Positions 39,006-43,376 of a DNA stretch of 43,376 nucleotides are shown one piece after another. How positions within the stretch are numbered: position 1 is the stretch's first letter; every line of letters starts with the position of its first letter. Under the pieces are notes generated by a model. That model saw only the letters and a list, made by a program, of their open reading frames with translations, had not been told where the DNA came from and ran no database searches. The position numbers were made by a program, and so were the translations under genes. The stretch comes from a virus: positions 1 through 43,376 of the IMG/VR virus record IMGVR_UViG_3300024182_000011; one strand, given 5' to 3'.

Positions 39006-39491
39006 TCACAACAGCGCCAATTCAATTTGAGACAACGCCCGCCCTGACTTAACCATTTCCGGCGTAAATCTAAGCAACCTCCATCCAGCCAGCGACAGCG
39101 CGTTGTATTTCAAACAGTCATTTTCAAAGCCCGCGCCTCTGGTATGCCGTCCGCCTGTCCATATGCCGCCTTCAATTTCCACGGCCAGCATCTTGTCAGG
39201 CCAAGCGAAGTCAACCCGCCAGCGCCTAGGGGGCGAAAACCTGTATTCCCGCTTCCAATCCCCGATCTTCTTGACGTGTAGCTGCATGGCAAGCATTTCC
39301 TCGCCTTCGCTGCCTTTTTTGGGCGCAGATACCTTCAGAGGCTTACCGCGTTGCTGTGGCGCGTTCTGGCGCGATTTAGGGGGTGTTTTGGACTCCCCGA
39401 AGTCAGGGTAAATATCGCCCTGCCTCCAAGCATCCTTGTTTTTCTCGCTCTTAGCCTTTACCGACTCTGCGGATTGGAAAAGCCTTGTCAT
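39006..39491 (-). CDS. Vsr-like PD-(D/E)XK endonuclease (161 aa)
   Basis: Start at ATG 39491 in an ATGA overlap with the methyltransferase stop, with GAAGGA upstream. The catalytic core is seen in EYRFSPPRRWRVDFAW...LAVEIEGGIWTGGRH, i.e. Asp and E-x-E of a PD-(D/E)XK nuclease, followed by YNALSLAGWRLLRF, like the end of Vsr (GWRVL). E. coli dcm and vsr also overlap. It may repair T:G mismatches from deaminated 5-methylcytosine, or nick DNA otherwise. The N-terminal ~65 residues are basic and disordered. Confidence 0.72.
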   Translation of the reverse strand: MTRLFQSAESVKAKSEKNKDAWRQGDIYPDFGESKTPPKSRQNAPQQRGKPLKVSAPKKGSEGEEMLAMQLHVKKIGDWKREYRFSPPRRWRVDFAWPDKMLAVEIEGGIWTGGRHTRGAGFENDCLKYNALSLAGWRLLRFTPEMVKSGRALSQIELALL

Positions 39492-40231
39492 TTCAGTCCT
39501 TCGGCTTGCATGATTGCGCGTCCGATGATTTCGGGGATTTGCGGGACGACGGAGTTTCCGAGGGCGGTAAGCTCGTCCATCCATTCGGGAAGCCCATAAG
39601 CCACTCGGTCATTCTCGGTGTCTGCCGGCGCCCAAGTTTCGCAAGGGCTACTCCCAAATACGAACCCATTCTCACCCCACGCCTTGCATGACTTTCTACT
39701 GCTCTCAAAAAACTCTGTTGAGATATATTGTTGCGCTTGCTCCCGTCGCTCGCATTCGGGGTAGGCAATAATCCACGCCCTATCTCTGATATGCTTGGCG
39801 CCAAGGTAGGCAGCTGGTATGCAATGCCACTCCGCGTCATACCCGAACGAGGCCAAGTCTGCGAGAACTCTGCCAATTCCCCTTGTAAGCAAATCTGCTG
39901 AGTTTTCCACGATGACGAAGCGCGGTCGTATTTCGCTAATAACGCGTGCGTATTCACCCCATAATCCGCTTTTGGTGCCATCAATGCCGCGTCTATTGCC
40001 GGCCGGCGAAATGTCCTGACAGGGGAATCCGCCGCAGATAACGTCAACTCCGGAAACATCTGCACCTGTGAACTTTCTGACATCATCAAAGATCGGGACA
40101 TCGGGCCAGTGTTTTCGCAGGACGGCGCGGCAGAATGGCTCAATTTCGCAGAAGGCAACGGTGCGCATTCCAGCTCTTTCGAGCCCGAGGCTAAAGCCGC
40201 CAATGCCTGAGAACAAATCAAGGACATTCAC
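39488..40231 (-). CDS. C5-cytosine DNA methyltransferase (247 aa)
   Basis: Transfers a methyl group to C5 of cytosine. Motif I DLFSGIGGFSLG (residues 5-16), motif IV GGFPCQDIS with catalytic Cys71, motif VI VENS (ENV normally), motif VIII RDRAW (149-153) and motif X GNSVVPQI (225-232). The target-recognition part (~155-215) is short compared with the family (total often >300). GTG start in a GTGA overlap with the upstream gene. Much of the gene is also open in another frame on the same strand (39493-40227), see that entry. Confidence 0.92.
   Translation of the reverse strand: MNVLDLFSGIGGFSLGLERAGMRTVAFCEIEPFCRAVLRKHWPDVPIFDDVRKFTGADVSGVDVICGGFPCQDISPAGNRRGIDGTKSGLWGEYARVISEIRPRFVIVENSADLLTRGIGRVLADLASFGYDAEWHCIPAAYLGAKHIRDRAWIIAYPECERREQAQQYISTEFFESSRKSCKAWGENGFVFGSSPCETWAPADTENDRVAYGLPEWMDELTALGNSVVPQIPEIIGRAIMQAEGLK
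39493..40227 (-). CDS. second open frame inside the cytosine methyltransferase gene (244 codons)
   Basis: The +1-like frame of the methyltransferase gene is open for 244 codons with no stop. The product contains LPTPNASDGSKRNN, SQTWPRSGMTRSGIAYQLPTL, and MTEWLMGFPNGWTSL, phrases that I recognise in stand-alone phage proteins of unknown function found next to cytosine methylases. This makes genuine dual coding possible. No separate ribosome-binding site is evident near its start, so ribosomes might enter from upstream. An artefact of codon bias is the alternative. Confidence 0.4.
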   Translation of the reverse strand: MSLICSQALAALASGSKELECAPLPSAKLSHSAAPSCENTGPMSRSLMMSESSQVQMFPELTLSAADSPVRTFRRPAIDAALMAPKADYGVNTHALLAKYDRASSSWKTQQICLQGELAEFSQTWPRSGMTRSGIAYQLPTLAPSISEIGRGLLPTPNASDGSKRNNISQQSFLRAVESHARRGVRMGSYLGVALAKLGRRQTPRMTEWLMGFPNGWTSLPPSETPSSRKSPKSSDAQSCKPKD

Positions 40232-40383
40232 TTAATCCTCCACTGAACCGGCGCAGGAATGGCTACCACCTCGCGCACAGGAATTTCCCTTGAAAAGTCC
40301 AGCCAACAATCAGCCCGCGAACATCCGGTAACTTTATTTTCTCCAGATAAAGCCTTGTGGCAGATGCGGCAGGGGACTGTCAT
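40228..40383 (-). CDS. 51-aa zinc-binding microprotein
   Basis: A coupled small gene: its ATG overlaps the stop of the gene at 40380, and its TGA overlaps the GTG of the methyltransferase. The product has CRICHKALSGENKVTGC and DCW: four cysteines plus His, consistent with one zinc site. GGAGG near its end serves the next gene. Function unknown. Confidence 0.7.
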   Translation of the reverse strand: MTVPCRICHKALSGENKVTGCSRADCWLDFSREIPVREVVAIPAPVQWRIK

Positions 40384-40595
40384 AACTGCATTGCCTCAAT
40401 CATGCGTTTAGCCCGCGCCTGCTTACGTGGCGAACCGCTTTGCTTGAGCGACAGAAGTTTGGCTACCTGCTTATTGCCGCCGTACAGAGCTATCCCTAGG
40501 TTGCAACAGACAATAGCTACTGGCGCATACCCGACTCCAATATCAACGTAGTGATACGGGTCTCGCTTGCAAAACGGGCAACGCTCTTCGATCAT
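40380..40595 (-). CDS. Lar-like zinc protein (71 aa)
   Basis: 71 residues starting EERCPFCKRDPYH, and VCCNLG, akin to the restriction-alleviation (Lar) family in its CPFC start. Lar-type proteins modulate host type I restriction; the match is partial, since the second CxxC is replaced by CC. Coupled by ATGA overlaps to neighbours. Confidence 0.55.
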   Translation of the reverse strand: MIEERCPFCKRDPYHYVDIGVGYAPVAIVCCNLGIALYGGNKQVAKLLSLKQSGSPRKQARAKRMIEAMQL

Positions 40596-40729
40596 TTGAT
40601 TTTCCTCTTAGCCTTACTCAATGCGTTTTTCCGCGCTCTTTTCTCGCCCAAGTTTTTAAGGTGTTCCAGGTATTCGCCAAACCTGCTGCGCTTACCGAAA
40701 AGTGGGAGTGAGGTAGGAGCGGAACTCAT
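40592..40729 (-). CDS. 45-aa basic microprotein
   Basis: A 45-residue frame locked between neighbours by ATGA overlaps at both ends. Sequence outline: SSAPTSLPLFGKRSRFGE, then EHLKNLGEKRARKNAL and a KAKRKIK end. Strongly basic, probably helical, possibly nucleic-acid binding. Confidence 0.68.
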   Translation of the reverse strand: MSSAPTSLPLFGKRSRFGEYLEHLKNLGEKRARKNALSKAKRKIK

Positions 40730-40932
40730 GCGCCCCACCGATAAGTAACAATCCTCTTTGCTTTTAAGCCGCGAAGTAATTTAGCTCCGGGATTACGCTT
40801 GCCGCGCAGAAAATCGCTCAGATATTGCTCGCTTACACCCAATTCCTTTGCCGCAGATTTATGGTTTGGATAGGCAAGTTCAATCCAGTTGGAAACCGCA
40901 TACACGAATTGCTCTTTCGTATGAATGCTCAT
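40726..40932 (-). CDS. XRE-like HTH protein (68 aa)
   Basis: 68 residues with the helix-turn-helix HKSAAKELGVSEQYLSDFLRG, an XRE/Cro-like fold. Third XRE-type regulator of the genome besides the repressor and Cro. It follows the tRNA-like element and may control downstream genes. Target unknown. Confidence 0.75.
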   Translation of the reverse strand: MSIHTKEQFVYAVSNWIELAYPNHKSAAKELGVSEQYLSDFLRGKRNPGAKLLRGLKAKRIVTYRWGA

Positions 40933-40942
40933 ATAATTTTCA

Positions 40943-41056
40943 TCGCCCGTGGCTCAGACACGAATTCCGGCATATATTGAAACCGGATAGGCGGCAGCCG
41001 AAAGATAGAGCGTCCCCCGCAAGGGAAGGTCGTGGGTTTGATCCCCACCGGGCAAC
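40943..41056 (+). ncRNA. tRNA-like multi-branched element (degenerate or novel)
   Basis: On the + strand: outer stem TCGCCCG (40943-40949) with CGGGCAA (41049-41055), 6 of 7 pairs; a T8-like base; GCTC (40952-40955) with GAGC (41008-41011) as a D-stem; a hairpin TCCC/GGGA (41013-41026); and a T-arm GTGGG-TTTGATC-CCCAC (41032-41048). The 'D-loop' is 52 nt and holds two more hairpins (TCCGG/CCGGA, 40965-40986; GGC-GGCA-GCC, 40990-40999). The anticodon-like loop lacks U33 and no CCA follows. It is a tRNA relic or a tRNA-like regulator, not a normal tRNA. Confidence 0.5.
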
Positions 41057-41088
41057 ATTTCATCCCGCCCCCTTCTTCACCAGCAATT

Positions 41089-41436
41089 TCATGCGGCCTC
41101 CTCATACCTGCGATTGGCAAACTTGCGCACACCGTTCCTCACAAAAGCTCGCATACGCGCAACGTGTTCCGCTGTCGTTTCATCAGGTAATTTCGCCATG
41201 CCGTACTTGTCCAGATTTGCATGGGCTTCGTCTGCATAGTGCTGGTCGTAATGCTTCATGCAGAGATTGGCCCATCCTGTTTTTGTCTGGATTTTTACCT
41301 TTGCCGTGAACGTGCAGGCATGGTGAGCACACGGAACAGTAGGGTTAGATTCAAACGCCACATTAGCGGGACGCTTCCAACCACAACCGCAATACTTTGA
41401 ATTTCCAATCTCGCCGCCACACTTCCCGCATTGCAT
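41089..41436 (-). CDS. zinc-ribbon phage protein (115 aa)
   Basis: Start at ATG 41436, 7-8 nt after AAAGGAG, which lies in the end of the replication gene. The sequence begins QCGKCGGEIGNSKYCGCGWKRP with four Cys in a zinc-ribbon arrangement; further Cys/His (PCAHHACTF) form a second cluster. The C-terminal half is helical and basic. Next to the replication gene, a helper in replication is possible but unproven. Confidence 0.7.
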   Translation of the reverse strand: MQCGKCGGEIGNSKYCGCGWKRPANVAFESNPTVPCAHHACTFTAKVKIQTKTGWANLCMKHYDQHYADEAHANLDKYGMAKLPDETTAEHVARMRAFVRNGVRKFANRRYEEAA

Positions 41437-41440
41437 AGCA

Positions 41441-42148
41441 TCACTCCTTTGGTTCAAACAGGTCGGCCCAACCGTTCATGGCGCTTCGCATAAGAACCTG
41501 TGCCGGTTCATGGCCGCGCTCGCGGAAGTTCTCTAACTTCCGAACTGCAAGCTGTAGCGCGTAGGTTGTCGGCGGTTTTCGGGTTTTCTTGCGAGCCTCT
41601 ACCCATGCATCCCAATGCTCTTTTGGAATCCACTCCGGAACGACAAAGGGCGCTTGCGCCGAAGCCGTTGCCCTTGTATTTGTTTTTGAAGTACCCCCAA
41701 CCCCAACCCCAACCCCAACCCCAACCCCTACCCCTCTCGAAGCGTTACTGGAGGCCTGCGGCAGGTCTGCGCTAGGATTTTTTGCAGGCGCTTGATTAGA
41801 TTCAGAATGTTTATTTTCTGGATACGGAGATTTCGGACATTTGCGAGACCAGTACCTGCGTGAGTTCTTGAAGCGCGGGATGTGCCAATACTCCTTTCCG
41901 CCGACTTCGTAACGCCTCAAAAGGTCGGCGTCTTGCAGGTCGCTCAGGAGCTTGGTTGAATCCACATCGGTTTTAACCTGCGTGAAGCCATGCATCCAAC
42001 GGAACATCTTGCGGGTTCCGCCCTCCAAGTTTCCGTAATCGTCGGCCAGTAAAACCATGCCTATAAACACCAGACGATGAGTGTCGGTAGGTAGATCGAG
42101 CCAGCGTGTAGATTCGAGAATCTCATTGCGGATTATTCGATCAGGCAC
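41441..42148 (-). CDS. O-like replication initiation protein (235 aa)
   Basis: N-terminal winged-helix domain (residues ~1-105, MPDRIIRNEILESTRWLDLP..., SDLQDADLLRRYEVGGKEYWHI) as in phage replication proteins; a linker with a run of alternating Gly-Val (near residues 139-153); C-terminal domain (KEHWDAWVEARKKTRKPPT... QVLMRSAMNGW) like DnaT/primosomal proteins. Probable initiator binding the origin and recruiting the host helicase. The Gly-Val run is encoded by the hexamer array at 41694-41734. Confidence 0.75.
   Translation of the reverse strand: MPDRIIRNEILESTRWLDLPTDTHRLVFIGMVLLADDYGNLEGGTRKMFRWMHGFTQVKTDVDSTKLLSDLQDADLLRRYEVGGKEYWHIPRFKNSRRYWSRKCPKSPYPENKHSESNQAPAKNPSADLPQASSNASRGVGVGVGVGVGVGGTSKTNTRATASAQAPFVVPEWIPKEHWDAWVEARKKTRKPPTTYALQLAVRKLENFRERGHEPAQVLMRSAMNGWADLFEPKE
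41694..41734 (-). repeat. hexamer array (CCCCAA on +, TTGGGG on -) in the replication gene
   Basis: Five perfect CCCCAA units, then CCCCTA and CCCC: seven C4 tracts on the + strand, seven G4 tracts on the minus strand. It codes for Gly-Val repeats. The minus strand could form G-quadruplexes, and length can change by slippage in steps that keep the frame. An AT-rich patch (41789-41820) is close by, together resembling an origin inside an O-type gene. Confidence 0.85.
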
Positions 42149-42592
42149 TTACTTTCCCTCTGCCTGCGCGCCCATAATTGCGGTTACATCATCAGGTGTG
42201 AGCGCGAACCATTCTCCGCGTTTGCGCTTTGCTTTATAGGCGCGATGCAAGCGTTTTTCTAATGCCGCCGCATCCGTGGTTTCAAAGGTCGCTATAACCT
42301 TTGCGGCAAGCGGCAACTGCATTCCGCGAATTCTTTTCTCAGGACTAACGCTACGCCCAATCTTGTAGAGCGAGCCGCACTTAATTAGATAGACGTGGTT
42401 TTTCTTAGTCGTTACGTTCGGAGCATCCAGCGACGCGACAGCCATACCAACGTGATACGCTCTACCGTGTACGCATTCCTCTACAATGCGCCTCACGTAT
42501 CTACCGACATCGACGCCCGCAGCCATTGCGAGCGCCTTTATGGTGTTCATGGTCTCGGACTTCAGACGCACATGGACGGATTTTTCGCTCAT
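42149..42592 (-). CDS. RHH-MUG113/GIY-YIG-like fusion protein (147 aa)
   Basis: Start at ATG 42592 in an ATGA overlap. Residues ~1-45 form a ribbon-helix-helix-like DNA-binding unit (KSVHVRLKSETMNTIKALAM...). Residues ~65-140 match MUG113/T5orf172, a GIY-YIG-related nuclease-like domain (NHVYLIKCGSLYKIGRS, EKRIRGMQLPL, EKRLHRAYKAKRKRGEWF). It may be a DNA-binding nuclease or regulator. The GIY-YIG motif is represented by VYLIK...YKIG. It precedes the replication gene. Confidence 0.72.
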   Translation of the reverse strand: MSEKSVHVRLKSETMNTIKALAMAAGVDVGRYVRRIVEECVHGRAYHVGMAVASLDAPNVTTKKNHVYLIKCGSLYKIGRSVSPEKRIRGMQLPLAAKVIATFETTDAAALEKRLHRAYKAKRKRGEWFALTPDDVTAIMGAQAEGK

Positions 42593-42819
42593 TTCCGTGG
42601 GCCTCCGCCTGTATCCGCAGATTTCCGCAATGTTCCGCAACGCTCCATGCGCTCACGCATTAAAGTGAACTCATGGTATTCGCCAACAATTGCCTTCGTG
42701 AGCAGTTTTTCCCCGAGAGCGGCCATGTTGCCTTCGGTGTGAAATTCAGCCATGACGCGCAGCATGTCGTGTATGTCGGGGTCGATTTCCGTGCGGAAAT
42801 CCTTGCCGCGCATACTCAT
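42589..42819 (-). CDS. small regulator-like protein (76 aa)
   Basis: 76 residues, with FRTEIDPDIHDMLRVMAEFHTEGNMAAL, suggestive of a ribbon-helix-helix or short helical regulator, and a disordered C terminus. It is the first gene after the terminator that follows cro, the place of cII or an antiterminator in lambdoid phages. An ATG two codons downstream is a possible alternate start. Confidence 0.6.
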   Translation of the reverse strand: MSMRGKDFRTEIDPDIHDMLRVMAEFHTEGNMAALGEKLLTKAIVGEYHEFTLMRERMERCGTLRKSADTGGGPRK

Positions 42820-42847
42820 TTAGGTTCGCTCAATCACGTCTCAGTAG

Positions 42848-42877
42848 AAAATGCCCCGATGCCAGAAGGCACCGAGG
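42848..42877 (-). terminator. tR1-like intrinsic terminator after cro
   Basis: Minus strand: CCTCGGTGCC-TTCT-GGCATCGGGG forms a 10-bp stem (two G-U pairs) with a TTCT loop, followed by CATTTTC. It lies between the cro stop and the next gene, the position of lambda tR1. Readthrough or antitermination would be needed for the rest of the lytic operon. Confidence 0.72.
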
Positions 42878-42918
42878 CGAAGCCGCAAGCGTCAGGGAGG
42901 GGAGCGCCCGCGGAGAAG

Positions 42919-43128
42919 TCATGCGGCAGCCCCCAACAGGCCGCGATACTTCTTAATAATGGCCGGATCAGCCTTGAGCGCCCCGCCTGTGAGCTTCTGG
43001 AATTCGAGCTGGCGCTGTTCTGGTACGCCGCTGTCCTGCCACTCGCAAACGGACGGTTGTTTTAGCCCTATGGCCTCGGCAATCGCGCCCTGTGTCTTGT
43101 AATGCTTGATTAGGTCAGAATAATTCAT
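42919..43128 (-). CDS. Cro/YdaS-like repressor (69 aa)
   Basis: Start at ATG 43128. 69 residues with a YdaS/Cro-type helix-turn-helix: TQGAIAEAIGLKQPSVCEWQDSGVPE, followed by RQLEFQKLTGGAL. First gene of the minus-strand lytic operon, transcribed away from the repressor gene. No clear ribosome-binding site: the -10 element ends only 7 nt before the ATG, so the mRNA is probably leaderless. It likely binds the same TAGGNNNNCCTA operators. Confidence 0.82.
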   Translation of the reverse strand: MNYSDLIKHYKTQGAIAEAIGLKQPSVCEWQDSGVPEQRQLEFQKLTGGALKADPAIIKKYRGLLGAAA

Positions 43129-43135
43129 AGGCGCT

Positions 43136-43165
43136 ATTTTAGGCACACCTAAAACCAATGGTCAA
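43136..43165 (-). promoter_or_regulatory. leftward cro promoter (-35 TTGACC, -10 TAAAAT)
   Basis: On the minus strand TTGACC (43165-43160), an 18-bp spacer and TAAAAT (43141-43136). The operator at 43140-43151 overlaps the end of the spacer and the start of the -10. The ATG of cro begins 8 nt after the -10, leaving no leader. Confidence 0.75.
43140..43151. promoter_or_regulatory. operator 3 (TAGGCACACCTA) over the cro -10
   Basis: With flanks it is TTTTAGGCACACCTAAAA (43137-43154), the longest palindrome of the four sites. It covers the cro -10 region as operator 2 covers the rightward -10. Probably the main site for repressor control of cro. Confidence 0.75.
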
Positions 43166-43174
43166 GAAAAATCT

Positions 43175-43186
43175 TAGCCACGCCTA
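43175..43186. promoter_or_regulatory. operator 4 (TAGCCACGCCTA), imperfect
   Basis: Differs from the TAGG arm in one base. Followed by TTGCTT (43187-43192), the same hexamer that follows operator 1. Spaced 35 bp from operator 3, in front of the repressor gene; it may support auto-regulation. Confidence 0.6.
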
Positions 43187-43211
43187 TTGCTTCCGGCAGG
43201 ACAATCCGGCT

Positions 43212-43376
43212 ATGCTTGCTTATTCCCCAGCAAAAATTATTGCGTTAAGACAGGAGCGCGGCCTTAATCAATCTGAGTTGGCGCGAAAAGCCGGACTTTC
43301 TGCGCCTACTGTATGGGCGTTGGAAAATGGGGAAACGAAGATGCCGAAGTATGAGACGTTAAGGGATATTGCCGCC
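43212..43376 (+). CDS. XRE-family phage repressor (CI-like), 5' part
   Basis: Start at ATG 43212; the frame runs off the window and continues at base 2, giving a 104-residue product. N-terminal outline: AYSPAKIIALRQERGLNQSEL, the beginning of an XRE domain. Only a weak Shine-Dalgarno is visible (GGCAGGAC), and a TTGCTT/TATGCT pair (43187-43192, 43211-43216) would put transcription start beyond this ATG, so the promoter for the repressor is unsettled. Arg at codon 43257-43259, against Cys in the other copy. Confidence 0.82.
   Translation, partial: MLAYSPAKIIALRQERGLNQSELARKAGLSAPTVWALENGETKMPKYETLRDIAA
43241..43376. repeat. terminal direct repeat (circular overlap), right copy
   Basis: Matches 1-136 except C at 43257 (T at 17). 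It shows that the molecule is closed and that both ends belong to the repressor gene. Confidence 0.9.

Noticed and set aside
40929-41132. 67-codon minus-strand frame over the tRNA-like element
   Set aside because: Product has a phrase (GIKPTTFPCGG) typical of false translations of tRNA T-arms; no ribosome-binding site or coupling.
41694-41734. CRISPR-like or telomere repeat array
   Set aside because: Hexamer units without spacers, inside a reading frame; explained as a coding microsatellite.
43187-43216. Repressor promoter TTGCTT / TATGCT
   Set aside because: It would put the transcription start downstream of the repressor ATG at 43212, so I do not call it.

Overview
The window is a complete temperate tailed-phage genome (excised or episomal prophage, P22-like podovirus layout). 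It is circular: positions 1-136 recur at 43241-43376 with one mismatch, so the circle is about 43,240 bp and is opened inside the repressor gene. The attachment site carries the 3' half of a tRNA-Glu(TTC) gene, so the host is bacterial. Gene content, base composition and the tRNA sequence fit a proteobacterium, perhaps a betaproteobacterium; that is inference.

Layout. The immunity region is at 43128-43376 plus 1-380. It holds a short XRE repressor (+), a divergent Cro-like gene (-), and four copies of a 12-bp operator TAGGNNNNCCTA. Two copies overlap the -10 regions of the two lytic/early promoters. The + strand arm (426-12120) carries small early and accessory genes, a Sak4-like recombination ATPase, a winged-helix protein, an HNH nuclease fused to a DUF6197-like domain, a putative excisionase, a tyrosine integrase, attP (tRNA core flanked by arm-type repeats), and lysogeny/accessory genes after attP (RyR-domain protein, lipoprotein, Tat-signal protein).

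The - strand arm runs from 43128 down to 12104 as one long lytic programme. It starts with cro, a tR1-like terminator, regulators, an RHH-MUG113 fusion, and an O-like replication protein whose gene holds a (GGGGTT)n array. Next come an odd tRNA-like element, a C5-cytosine methyltransferase coupled to a Vsr-like nuclease, NinB, a Ref-like HNH nuclease and a beta-class methyltransferase. The packaging and virion genes follow: small terminase, large terminase, P22-type portal, scaffold, N4-gp56-type capsid, decoration protein. Then come an unusual TPR-glycosyltransferase / GT-like / zinc-finger cassette, the gp4-like and gp10-like tail proteins, a repeat-rich fibre, a glycine-rich adhesin, three ejection proteins and a beta-helix tailspike. 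Lysis genes end the arm. Many genes are joined by ATGA/GTGA stop-start overlaps, which reveals several proteins under 60 residues.

Most notable: the glycosyltransferase-like cassette inside the capsid/tail operon; a nearly full-length second open frame inside the cytosine methyltransferase gene whose protein sequence looks real; a multi-branched tRNA-like element; the shared operator system; the detailed attP; and hairpin repeats flanking the scaffold gene. All family calls come from reading the sequence; no database search was possible.
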